64,000 bases of DNA from Sinorhizobium sp. RAC02 (GCF_001713395.1 NZ_CP016452.1:558001-622000), one strand, 5' to 3'; counted from the first letter of the stretch, positions 46,354 through 54,329 are shown. The notes: generated by a model not told the origin, from the letters alone. Made by a program: numbers and translations.

Positions 46354-48385
46354 AAACGCTGCGGCCTTGATCCACGCTCCCATGGGGCGCGACGCGCAGA
46401 TCGCGTCCTCGATACTTTCGGAGGCGGATATTCCCTCTACGGTCGCCGCCGACCTCCCTGAATTCATTGCGGGACTGGGCGAAGATGTCGCGTTCGCAGT
46501 GATAACGGAGGAGGCATTGCGTCCGTACAATCTTCGACATCTATCTGCCTGGATCGCTGATCAACCAAGCTGGTCCGACCTTCCATTTATAATTCTTACT
46601 CATCGCGGCGGCGGTCCCGAACGCAACCCTGCCGCGGCGCGCCTATCCGAAGTCTTGGGCAACGTTAGCTTCGTCGAGCGCCCCTTCCATGTCACGACCT
46701 TCGTAAGTGTCGCGCGTTCGGCACTGCGAGGAAGACGGAGACAATATGAGGCGCGCTTGCGGATGGAAGCGCTTGATGAAGGCGAACGGCGGCTTCAGAC
46801 GGCCCTTGAAGCGGGTCGGTTGGGCGCTTGGGAGCTTGATCTTGCGACCTATGATTTGACCACATCGTCCATCTGTCGGGCTATTTTCGGCCGCAGCGTT
46901 GAAGATGCCTTTACCTATCGGGATTTCCTAGCCAGCATCCATTCCGACGATCGGGATAGGATGGAACGAGCGGTCAAGGCGACGCTGGAAACCGGCGCTG
47001 ATTATGCCATCGAATGCCGCACTATCTGGCCGAATGGAGCAGTTCACTGGGCCGAAATACGCGCACAGCTTTATAGGGATCGAACTGGAAGGGCGATGAA
47101 ACTCGTTGGTGTATCATCCGATATTACCGATCGGATTAGGGCGGACGAGCATCAACGGCACCTGAACGTAGCCCTGGAGGAGCGTGTTAGTGCTCGCACG
47201 GAAGAATTGCATAGGGCTCATGCCCTCGTGATGGCCGAGGTCGCGCAACGCGAGCGGGCAGAAGATCAGCTTCGTCAGGCGCAGAAGATGGAAGCTATCG
47301 GGCAGTTAACCGGCGGTGTTGCCCACGACTTCAACAACCTGCTCATGGCCGTTCTTGGAAATCTGGAGCTTCTGCGAAAGCATGCTTGCGACGATCCAAA
47401 GGCTGTGCGGTTGGTAGAGGGCGCTCTTCAAGGCGCAAGGCGCGGTGCATCGCTTACGCAGCGTCTTCTGGCTTTTGCTCGTCGGCAGGATCTGCATATT
47501 GGACCTGTAGATGTTGGTACTCTCGTGCGCGGCATGGCCGACCTTATGAAACGCTCCGTGGGATCCAGCGTCGTCATCCAAACCAGCCTCCCCGACTCTC
47601 CGGTTGTAATCTCGGCGGACTCAAATCAACTGGAGTTGGCACTGCTCAATCTCGTCGTCAATGCGCGCGATGCCATGCCAGACGGTGGGACAATCCGTAT
47701 CGATCTTCGTTCCGTGAACCAGACCACGCAGAAGGGTTTGCTTGCGCCTGGCGAGTACGGTGTCTTGTCAGTGGTCGATGAGGGCTACGGAATGGATAAG
47801 GAGACTCTGGAAAAGGCCGTCGAACCGTTTTTCTCCACGAAGGAGCTAGGCAAAGGAACGGGGCTTGGACTTTCCATGATCCACGGACTGGCGCTTCAGC
47901 TTGGAGGCGCTCTTAGTCTCGCAAGTACGCCCGCACGTGGTACGACTGCGGAGCTCTGGATACCGACGAGCAACGACATCACGTCCGTGTCGGCTGCGCC
48001 TCAAAAGCAGGCCGCCAGCGACCTTTCCAGCCCCAAGCGCATCCTCCTGGTCGACGATGACTTTCTGATCGCGATGAGCTCCGTCGATCTACTAACCGAT
48101 CTCGGCCATGAGGTGGTGGAGGCGCATTCCGGTGATGAGGCGCTGGAAGTGCTCAAGCGCGACAATCGTTTCGACCTCATCATAACTGACTACTCGATGC
48201 CTGGAATGACCGGTGGCGAGCTGGTTATTGCCGCACGCACATTGATCCCTAATATCCCGATACTGATCGCGTCGGGTTATGCGGAGCTACCGTCCGGGAT
48301 CGAGCTTGATGTTGGCCGCCTCGGAAAACCCTACACACAGCAGCAACTTGCTCTTGAGATGGCGAAGGTTCTTTCAGCTCGCTGA
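46331..48385 (+). CDS. Hybrid sensor histidine kinase with C-terminal receiver
   Basis: About 684 residues if started at ATG 46331 (an in-frame GTG at 46295 would lengthen it). Domains: an N-terminal degenerate receiver-like region (about 10-120), PAS fold with PAC tail (about 135-260), a coiled coil, phospho-acceptor GGVAHDFNNLL (His about 330), ATPase with N-box LLNLVVNARDAMPDG and G-boxes DEGYGMD and GTGLGLSM (about 370-550), and a receiver with LLVDDD, phospho-Asp in IITDYSMPG and Lys in LGKPY (about 565-680). No membrane segments, so it is cytoplasmic. It overlaps the KaiC gene and the two probably act together. No phosphotransfer or output protein is adjacent. Confidence 0.9.
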   Translation: MVATIPNKNAAALIHAPMGRDAQIASSILSEADIPSTVAADLPEFIAGLGEDVAFAVITEEALRPYNLRHLSAWIADQPSWSDLPFIILTHRGGGPERNPAAARLSEVLGNVSFVERPFHVTTFVSVARSALRGRRRQYEARLRMEALDEGERRLQTALEAGRLGAWELDLATYDLTTSSICRAIFGRSVEDAFTYRDFLASIHSDDRDRMERAVKATLETGADYAIECRTIWPNGAVHWAEIRAQLYRDRTGRAMKLVGVSSDITDRIRADEHQRHLNVALEERVSARTEELHRAHALVMAEVAQRERAEDQLRQAQKMEAIGQLTGGVAHDFNNLLMAVLGNLELLRKHACDDPKAVRLVEGALQGARRGASLTQRLLAFARRQDLHIGPVDVGTLVRGMADLMKRSVGSSVVIQTSLPDSPVVISADSNQLELALLNLVVNARDAMPDGGTIRIDLRSVNQTTQKGLLAPGEYGVLSVVDEGYGMDKETLEKAVEPFFSTKELGKGTGLGLSMIHGLALQLGGALSLASTPARGTTAELWIPTSNDITSVSAAPQKQAASDLSSPKRILLVDDDFLIAMSSVDLLTDLGHEVVEAHSGDEALEVLKRDNRFDLIITDYSMPGMTGGELVIAARTLIPNIPILIASGYAELPSGIELDVGRLGKPYTQQQLALEMAKVLSAR

Positions 48386-48389
48386 CGCA

Positions 48390-48601
48390 GGTCCGCTGAA
48401 CCCATTCGCGCTGTGCGTGGCGCAGGGCTCGGCCAGCGTGGCGCCGACCACGATGGCAGGCCTGCTCGCGCCCGCCGTCGCCGCGACGACCGGGCGGAGT
48501 TCCTTCGATCTGTACTTCCTCATCATCGCCATTGTCTGCGGCGCAACCGTGCTAAGCCATGTGAACGATGCCGGCTTCAGGCTGGTCGGCCGCATGTGCT
48601 T
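48390..48601 (+). pseudogene. gntP: GntP-type gluconate transporter C-terminal remnant
   Basis: Directly after the hybrid kinase stop, a frame encodes AQGSASVAPTTMAGLLAPAVAATTG and IIAIVCGATVLSHVNDAGF followed by LVGRM. These are the conserved last transmembrane segments of GntP-family gluconate:H+ symporters (QGSATVA...SHVNDSGFW). About 70 of about 440 residues remain and the frame has no start of its own. The segment breaks off into a truncated EAL gene at about 48600. Confidence 0.8.
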
Positions 48602-49615
48602 GAACTTACCGGCCCCGCTGATCCGCAAGCAGTCCAGGCGCTCATATCCGGTCAACATTTCGGAACGGATACACGCTATGTCTTTGCCGCCCGCCCCACG
48701 GCGGGACTGGTTGCTTTCGCTCTGATCGACAAGGAGCAGGCGGGAAATGCCGCCGCGGTCGACTGGCGCTATATCCTGCCCGTTAGCGTGGCCATTTCGC
48801 TCGCCCTCATCGGGATCATCATCTGGATTTCGAGGTTGCAACTCTCTCCTGAAAAGACCTTGGAGCAGGCAGTCCGAAATCGCGAATTCGTCGTTCAGTA
48901 CCAACCGATCATTGAACTCGCGACGGGGCGATGCATCGCCGCCGAAGCACTCGTGCGCTGGCGACAGAGAAGCGGTCGCATGGTGCCGCCTGACCAGTTC
49001 ATCCCTCTGGCGGAGGCGAGCGGCCTGATCTCGCCATTGACCGATCTGGTGATCGAAATTGTTACGACCGAAATGAGCTCTCTGCTCCGCGGCAGTGCGG
49101 ATTTGCATATCTCCGTCAACATTCCGGCCCGCGACATGGAAAGCGGGCGTTTCCTGCCGGTCTTGGCTGCAGCCGTTGCAAAAGCCGGGATCGATCCGTC
49201 CCAGATCTGGATCGAGGTGACGGAGAGCGGCTTCATGAATGGCCCCACAGCAACACACGCGGTTGAGACGGCACGGGCAGCCGGGTATCGCGTCGCGATC
49301 GATGACTTCGGGACTGGCTACTCCAGCCTGTCGCGGCTTGAAGGGTTGCCGCTCGATGCGTTGAAGATCGACAAGTCCTTCGTCGATGTGATCGGTCATG
49401 ATGCCGCGCGAAGCGTCGTGACATCTCATATCATCGCGATGGCGCATGAACTGAAACTCGCCATGATCGCCGAAGGCGTCGAGACACCCGAACAGGAAGC
49501 CTACCTCAAGAATGCCAATGTCCAGTTCGGGCAAGGATGGCTCTATGCGAAGGCGCTGCCTGCCGAGCAATTTCAAATGTTCTACCAGAGCAGGTCCGGC
49601 AACGGCCCAACATGA
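48602..49615 (+). pseudogene. EAL-domain c-di-GMP phosphodiesterase, sensor domain truncated
   Basis: The preserved part starts within a periplasmic CSS-motif-like sensor (ISGQHFGTDTRYVFAARP), continues through a membrane segment (ILPVSVAISLALIGIIIWIS) and an intact EAL domain: AAEALVRW, VNIPARD, EVTES, IDDFGTGYSS, KIDKSFVD and AEGVET are all present, so the catalytic residues are complete. The first membrane segment and most of the sensor are missing and there is no convincing start codon or ribosome site in this frame; the DNA upstream is GntP debris. A fusion or internal-start product could still be active, but the full-length gene is gone. Confidence 0.8.
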
Positions 49616-49632
49616 TGCGGCGTCGGCGATGA

Positions 49633-50112
49633 TTACCGGCGCTTGGCTTTCGCGAACCCGCGATCGGTGGCAACGAAGCGCTCCAGCATCGGTATGCTCA
49701 GTTTAGCGGGCTCAACCGGCGCGCCGTCTTCGGCCAGCAGAAACGCGAGCCGAAGCCCGTGCGCTCGCAGGTGTGTTCCGGAACAGATGGGCCTCCGGCC
49801 GCGAGGAAATCACGACTACCTCGGCGTTATCGCGGCGTTCGATGCTCCATGGGATGTCGACCCGCCCATTGCCATTCGACAAAGTCCCGTATTTTGCAGC
49901 ATTCGTCAGGAGCTCATGGGAGGACCATCGCGAGCGAGAGAGCGGCTCGCGGTCCCAGTTCCACGGCAGGGCCAAAGGATGCGATCTGCTCGCTGCCATT
50001 CAGTCCGTTGTTCATCCTGGCGGCATCGACGAGGTCTGCGAGCGTCGCGCTCGTCGAGTTTTTTTTGGAGCAGGATTTCATGAGCGTGCGCAGTGGAGGC
50101 TTTCGCCCCCAC
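49633..50112 (-). pseudogene. HWE histidine kinase C-terminal remnant with several frameshifts
   Basis: Read through different frames of the - strand: AHEILLQK, then LADLVDAARMNNGLNGSEQ and VELGPRAALSLAMVL (about 50060-49915), then HELLTNAAKYGTLSNGNGRVDI and SIERRDNAEVVVIS (about 49915-49800), then GGPSVPEHTCERTGFGSRF (about 49795-49740). Together these are the ATPase half of an HWE kinase. At least three frame changes are needed; one lies in a run of eight A (about 50065). A tail LAEDGAPVEPAKLSIPMLE and RFVATDRGFAKAKRR to the stop at 49633 belongs to something I do not recognise. Confidence 0.75.
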
Positions 50113-50176
50113 CATGGTGACCTTCCGAAGGGGACGAGATTTTGCGGCCTGGCTCGGCTTGGTACGATTCAGACCT

Positions 50177-50202
50177 AAAAAAGCCCCGCACGATGGCGGG
50201 GC
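50177..50202 (-). terminator. Rho-independent terminator on the - strand
   Basis: Seven-pair stem GCCCCGC/GCGGGGC with a six-base loop, followed on the - strand by six T. It lies inside the extended reading frame of the DUF6894 gene, which suggests that the frame originally stopped before it. Confidence 0.8.
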
Positions 50203-50349
50203 AAGAAGGCGATACCCTTGGCTCAGTATCGCGGGAGAGCCAGAGAGGCCTCGGCCTTAGCTTAGCCGTTTGCCGGCCAGCGGGAAGGTCTGATTCTGCC
50301 AATCCGGTACGGTTCACGAAAAAGCCCGCCCGTGAGCCTCGCGATTTGC

Positions 50350-50650
50350 TCAACATAAGCCGGCCACGGCCGGATAATCCGCCTCGATGAGCACCTGCCC
50401 CATGGGGGCGGACCTTGTGAAGTCGAAGAACCGATTGAAATGGCACTTTCGCGACAACCTCACCTCGATTGTCCATGATCTCGAACTGCTGACCGTCCAG
50501 GATTTCACCGGCCATTAAAAGCTCTGAAATCATTTCCCTAGCAGCCAGTTTTGCGTCGCTCACTGCAACTTCCAGGCTCGCAAAATCGGTACCTACGTCG
50601 TCGACCTCGAGCTCTTTGCCATTGCGAATGTGAAAGTAGTATTTTGGCAT
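50350..50650 (-). CDS. DUF6894 family small protein, probably frameshifted near its end
   Basis: From ATG 50650 (GGAGG 6 bases upstream) it encodes MPKYYFHIRNGKELEVDDVG and continues LEVAVSDAKLAAREMISELL to VAKVPFQSVLRL, the full core of DUF6894 proteins (about 75-100 residues, common and multicopy in rhizobia, function unknown). In the starting frame translation runs on to 50078 (190 residues), right across a strong terminator, with a low-complexity arginine-rich tail. Moving one frame after FQSVL gives DFTRSAPMGQVLIEADYPA and a stop at 50350, which looks more natural. The end coordinate given is that interpretation. Confidence 0.65.
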
Positions 50651-50777
50651 CCGGGACCTCCGCCGGACATGAATGAGATTTACCGATTGTTCCCGTAAGG
50701 GCGCCTCACGGAATCCAGCGCAACTTGGGAACCCTTCTTGGAACGTCGCATTGAATCGCGTTCTGATGGAGGGTCGA

Positions 50778-51071
50778 ATGAGTTATCAAAATCCGGGCGA
50801 GATGAATTTTTTGCCACCTTACTCTTCTCCGGTGCTGTTGGACTGCTGCTCGACTATGGCAATTTCGCCGGCCATCCAGGAATGGCATGTGCAAGGACGC
50901 GCGATCGGCCATCTCGGCCCGAACCAACGGCAAATCGGTTTAGCCATTCTCCTTGATGGCATTTCCTACGAAAATGCAGGGCAGCGAGCCGGATGCAATA
51001 TCGGAACCGTTGAAAGTCGATACAACCGTGCACGGGAGAAGCTCGTGACGGAGCTATCGCCACCACAGTGA
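50778..51071 (+). CDS. Stand-alone sigma-70 region 4 (helix-turn-helix) protein
   Basis: A 97-residue protein from ATG 50778, preceded by GGAGGG 5 bases upstream. Residues about 50-92 (GPNQRQIGLAILLDGISYEN followed by AGQRAGCNIGTVESRYNRAREKL) match region 4.2 of ECF sigma factors, which binds the -35 element. There is no region 2, so it cannot act as a sigma factor alone. Two cysteines (DCCS) lie in the N-terminal part. It may be a remnant of an ECF factor or a small regulator that competes for promoters; the strong ribosome site argues that it is expressed. Confidence 0.7.
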   Translation: MSYQNPGEMNFLPPYSSPVLLDCCSTMAISPAIQEWHVQGRAIGHLGPNQRQIGLAILLDGISYENAGQRAGCNIGTVESRYNRAREKLVTELSPPQ

Positions 51072-51086
51072 AATTCTCGACGCTGG

Positions 51087-51329
51087 CTAAATCCTTCCGG
51101 GTGGCCAATCGGAAAAATATTTGCGCGCGGCATCCTCAATAGCCGATCGGTGCTTCGCTGGATCGTAAGACCCGTCCGGATAGTTTTCGAGTAGGTACTT
51201 TGCGAAGGACTTCTTAGCTTTCGGATCGCCACTGAACCACGGCTCAGATGTAATTTCGTCAAACAACACCTTCATGGCGGCGAGATCTTGCGGCTCATAA
51301 ACACCGCTCCCCTGTCCAAACGATGTCAT
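51087..51329 (-). CDS. Conserved hypothetical protein (80 residues)
   Basis: MTSFGQGSGVYEPQDLAAMK and FDEITSEPWFSGDPKAKKSF, ending KYFSDWPPGRI. Acidic, soluble, mostly helical, no cysteines. I recall similar short 'YEPExLxxMxxxFDEI' proteins in Rhizobium genomes without known function. Convergent with the sigma region 4 gene, 15 bases apart. Codon choice is in keeping with neighbours. Confidence 0.65.
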   Translation of the reverse strand: MTSFGQGSGVYEPQDLAAMKVLFDEITSEPWFSGDPKAKKSFAKYLLENYPDGSYDPAKHRSAIEDAARKYFSDWPPGRI

Positions 51330-51859
51330 GTTCCACCCTCTGATTCGAGGGCGTCACAATACGGGAGTTTCCGCGCGCTGCAACCAGATCTGCTGGGCCG
51401 TTTGCGGGCGCCTCGTGGACTTTGAGCAAATGAGTGGCGGGACTCGCTGGAGAAGCATGCAGCGCTACAGAAGTAGGTGAGGCGGGAGACCACTGAGGGG
51501 GTCTCAGCAGTCTCCCTAATCCCGGACGGGACTTGAGGCGCCCGGGTATTCATAACAGAAGCCGCTCGGCGAGATGTGCTTACCGCTCCGCAGCTCCCGG
51601 CCTGCGTCGCGGCAAGCTATCGATATATGGCGCTCCCAGGTGCGATTTCAATCGCAGTTCTAGCCTAACACCGCGCCACAGCGGCACGCACCTACACTCA
51701 GTTGTTGATCTATCGCAGCTTCATGGCGTTGGATGCCGAACTGGTGCCCTGCCTCACCCCGGACACGTTCGCCGTCGAGGCGATCAGCGGTTATGTGAAG
51801 ACCAGCCTGGAAGGCAGGCTGGTTTCCCATTCAGGAGCAATACCGTAGATCAACAATTT
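51330..51859. other. Intergenic region with a possible gene fragment
   Basis: About 530 bases. On the + strand from about 51710 the DNA reads YRSFMALDAELVPCLTPDTF and then VKTSLEGRLVSHSGAIP before a stop at 51848; it looks protein-like but has no start and no family that I recognise. CCAGCCTG-GAAGG-CAGGCTGG at about 51807-51827 is a hairpin followed by TTT and may be a weak terminator. Confidence 0.35.
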
Positions 51860-51888
51860 AATGGCAATTTTTGGCAAACTATGCCATT
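51860..51888. promoter_or_regulatory. Probable operator of parDE
   Basis: AATGGCA (51860-51866) and TGCCATT (51882-51888) form a perfect seven-base inverted repeat with TTTGGCAAA inside it, 22 bases before the antitoxin start and next to its GGAGG. Position and symmetry suit binding by the ParD dimer. Confidence 0.55.
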
Positions 51889-51909
51889 TTAGTCGTATGG
51901 AGGTGCCCT

Positions 51910-52161
51910 ATGGCTACAATGAACGTGTCACTGCCTGATCCGATGAAAGACTGGGTTGAGGCGCAGGCTCGCACCGGCAGATATAGTAATGCAAGCGACT
52001 ACGTGCGCGACCTCATACGCCGCGATCAGGACCGGGCAGACAAGATCGCCGAACTGCAACGGCTTGTCACCGAGGGCTTGGAGAGCGGCGTAAGCACACG
52101 CTCAAAGTCGGACATACTGGAAGCCGCCCGTAAGCAAGCAGCCATTGTGCGGGGCGCATGA
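51910..52161 (+). CDS. parD: ParD-family antitoxin
   Basis: An 83-residue protein from ATG 51910 (GGAGG 7 bases upstream). MATMNVSLPDPMKDWVEAQA and TGRYSNASDYVRDLIRRDQD form the ParD ribbon-helix-helix domain; the C-terminal part ([14 protein letters not shown]) should wrap ParE. Represses its own operon and blocks the toxin encoded next, whose start overlaps the stop by 4 bases. Confidence 0.94.
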   Translation: MATMNVSLPDPMKDWVEAQARTGRYSNASDYVRDLIRRDQDRADKIAELQRLVTEGLESGVSTRSKSDILEAARKQAAIVRGA

Positions 52162-52448
52162 AGTACCGCACAACCCGTTTAGCGGATCAGGACATCATCG
52201 ACCTCTATGGGCACGGCGTCAGAGATTTTGGCGTTGCACAGGCCGAGCGTTACATTGAAGGTCTGTTTTCAGCGTTCGAGCTTCTGGCCGACAATCCCTA
52301 CATCGCGCGCGAGCGCACAGAACTTAATCCGCCGACACATCTTCATCCCTATGGATCACACATGATTGCCTACGTCGTGCAGGACGAGGGCGTTCTCATC
52401 GTGCGCGTTCTCCATGGGCGACAGGACTGGCAAACGCTGCTGTCCTAG
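52158..52448 (+). CDS. parE: ParE-family toxin
   Basis: A 96-residue toxin with the ParE pattern: [20 protein letters not shown] at the start, [20 protein letters not shown] in the helix hairpin, and [12 protein letters not shown] and [15 protein letters not shown] at the end. ParE proteins inhibit DNA gyrase. Its 3' end overlaps RHS debris on the other strand. Second toxin-antitoxin pair of the window; the antitoxin class differs from the one at 23.5 kb. Confidence 0.93.
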   Translation: MKYRTTRLADQDIIDLYGHGVRDFGVAQAERYIEGLFSAFELLADNPYIARERTELNPPTHLHPYGSHMIAYVVQDEGVLIVRVLHGRQDWQTLLS

Positions 52449-52892
52449 AGCGCGGACCTTTCACATTCGCGCCAAGCAAATCTTCCGGCGTCGCCTCCTC
52501 ATTCGCTGGTGGACCTCCAAAAAGAGCGACACCGATAGCGGTTCCCGTTGCAATCCCCACAATTGAACCAACTAGGCCTTGGCAGCCCCCTCCGGCGCCG
52601 GCCCAACCAATCACAGGAGCAAGGATCGCAATGTGACCGCTTGGATCACTTTTGTTGATTGGGTCGTTTTCCGCGTGGGCGTAGCGGTTGGTGCCAACAC
52701 TTGGAATGGTTGGATCCATGGCGTCGGGGGAGATGAAGCGAGTCGCAACGACCTCGATTGAACGGCTGATGATTTGATATACGAACCGACCGGCGGGGCG
52801 GCAAAAGAGCTCGCCGTATTTGCGAACACCATCGAGATCGCCAGTATCACCGCCAGCAATCGTTGAACAACTCTTCCAATGTGCATCTTCAA
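52396..52892 (-). pseudogene. RHS-repeat protein remnant (signal peptide joined out of frame to core C-terminus)
   Basis: In one frame from about 52886 the - strand encodes a signal peptide, [20 protein letters not shown] then [11 protein letters not shown]. In the next frame, from about 52750, it encodes [20 protein letters not shown] and [13 protein letters not shown], the end of the RHS-associated core domain, followed by a glycine-rich hydrophobic tail ([20 protein letters not shown]). In complete RHS proteins over a thousand residues of YD repeats separate these parts. So an internal deletion has joined the two ends out of frame. The tail past GH would be the variable toxin-bearing part. 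Confidence 0.75.
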
Positions 52893-52919
52893 AATTCTGC
52901 CCTCTCAAGTCGGCAACAA

Positions 52920-53306
52920 CTTCAAATTCACTTTCGGCTCTCGCCAGCCAAGCGCTTCGGCCTTGGCGGGCGCGTCTTGGTTGGCGCGGCAGAGATCGTT
53001 CGCGTATACGATCCGATCGGGGGATGTCCGCTTCGTTCGGGTATTTCTCGATAATGTCGCGCTTCAGATGCCGGTAATAGGCCGTGCCCTTCGTCGTCAG
53101 CGAATTGGCATCGGCCGGATTGGCGCACGAACAGGTTGAGGTAGAGCCCGGCCGTCGCGGTGATCACATAGACCGATCGCGCCCGGCCCTTGAGGTCATA
53201 GCCGTAGAGCGCGGCGAGGGCGACTGCCAAGATGGCAGTCGAGATGATGCCGACGCCAATCGCCGGGGTGAAGGTGCTGATCGGGTAGAGGAAGCCGGTA
53301 AAATCC
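52920..53306 (-). pseudogene. Fragment of an unrecognised membrane protein
   Basis: Continuing upstream from the RHS remnant, one frame reads TGFLYPISTFTPAIGVGIIS then AVALAALYGYDLKGRARSVY and [14 protein letters not shown] (about 53300-53110), two hydrophobic segments of a membrane protein I cannot name. A neighbouring frame then gives [20 protein letters not shown] and [15 protein letters not shown] (about 53110-53030). Neither has a start or stop of its own. It joins the truncated IS110 gene at about 53306. Confidence 0.5.
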
Positions 53307-53624
53307 GGCTTCGGCCAACTGCGCTAGACCATCCGCATCATTGGCATCAGTCTTATTGAGGGTCTCATTCAAAACCTTTTGCGCATGACGTGCTTCGATG
53401 CAAATCGCGGGAATTCCTTCGGCTGTCAGCGCGGGATAGAACCAAGTCGACAGCGGGCCTGTCTCAAAGACAACCAGCTTTGCGTGCGGAGCATGTTTGC
53501 GGATGATCTGCGACAATGCTTTCGGATCAGAGGGGCATTTGCCTCGCCAGATCCGCTTCCTATCCTCTCGGATGGAGACCGCAGTATCTTTCAACGAAAC
53601 ATCAAGCCCGATATGTTGGTCCAT
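53307..53624 (-). pseudogene. IS110-family transposase, 3'-truncated
   Basis: ATG 53624 starts MDQHIGLDVSLKDTAVSIRE and continues KLVVFETGPLSTWFYPAL and ARHAQKVLNETLNKTDANDADGLAQLAEAGF, the N-terminal RuvC-like DEDD domain of IS110 transposases: the first Asp (GLDVS), Glu (FETG) and the last two (TDANDAD) are present. After AEAGF the sequence changes to an unrelated gene, so the C-terminal catalytic domain with its Ser is missing. IS110 elements lack terminal inverted repeats, so the element borders cannot be fixed. Confidence 0.88.
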
Positions 53625-53754
53625 GGTTGCCTCCCATTTGATGCTGGGCCCGGTTCCAATCGTGAGCCCGTATTCATCTTACCGGGGGCAACTACCCATG
53701 TCAGATATTGCTAAGGCAATGTCGTTAGGGGAAGCGTCCGCGATTACCCCATGT
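53625..53754. other. Short non-coding stretch
   Basis: The region upstream of the IS110 remnant has no recognised gene; it may contain the left end of the element. Confidence 0.3.
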
Positions 53755-53952
53755 TCAAGGCGTCCGCCTCGTCCCGTAGCGGAGAAAGAATGCCCGCACC
53801 GATCCGATGAACCTGGCCAAGACGCGCGGACCGCTTCGCGCCGCCAGTGCGTCGGACTGCCTGATCGCGGCCCGAAGGGCACTCCGGTCGGCGCGTGCTG
53901 CGCTTGCGGCTGCGTCGAGAAGCGGTTCGTCGGATTTTCGAATGCCGATCAT
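53755..53952 (-). CDS. Small hypothetical protein (65 residues)
   Basis: From ATG 53952 (GAGG 7-8 bases upstream): MIGIRKSDEPLLDAAASAAR, ARFIGSVRAFFLRYGTRRTP at the end. Alanine/arginine rich, probably helical with an amphipathic C-terminal segment. No family recognised. It follows the J-domain-like gene on the same strand with 12 bases between, which supports coding as a two-gene unit. Confidence 0.5.
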   Translation of the reverse strand: MIGIRKSDEPLLDAAASAARADRSALRAAIRQSDALAARSGPRVLARFIGSVRAFFLRYGTRRTP

Positions 53953-53964
53953 GGTCAAGCCTCG

Positions 53965-54207
53965 CTAGATTACAATCGCCACCGGATAGAACTCCAAGAA
54001 ATCATCTGGAGACCTGTCGTAGTGCTGACGCGTCATTTGATTGGAGAGGATCGAGTAGGCGTAGTCGACGTCCGCGTATAACTTGAGAGCAAGCACCAGT
54101 TTGCCGAGAAATCCTGTATGGGATGTTCCTCGCCGCTTTGCGTAGGCCACCTCAATATCGGTGGATGTACTGTCGGGTGTTACCCTGAGGACTTCGTAAA
54201 GAGTCAC
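53965..54207 (-). CDS. J-domain-like protein lacking the HPD motif
   Basis: An 80-residue protein: MTLYEVLRVTPDSTSTDIEV AYAKRR at the start and YADVDYAYSILSNQMTRQHYD at the end match helices I-II and III-IV of a DnaJ J-domain (LYEVLGVxPxAxxxEIxxAYRxL; AYxxLSDxxxRxxYD). The HPD loop that activates DnaK ATPase is replaced by GTSHTGFLGK, so it should not stimulate DnaK and may act as a decoy or binding module. Upstream GAGGTGACA provides a ribosome site. Confidence 0.72.
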   Translation of the reverse strand: MTLYEVLRVTPDSTSTDIEVAYAKRRGTSHTGFLGKLVLALKLYADVDYAYSILSNQMTRQHYDRSPDDFLEFYPVAIVI

Positions 54208-54329
54208 GCTGTCACCTCGAAATCATCAGGGCAACGATAGGGTGTCGTGCAGGAATGAAAACGATGATTTGCTGATCCAGAGGATCAGAAATTTCGATCT
54301 GCGGCCTAGGGATGCCCGGCCTCACCCGC

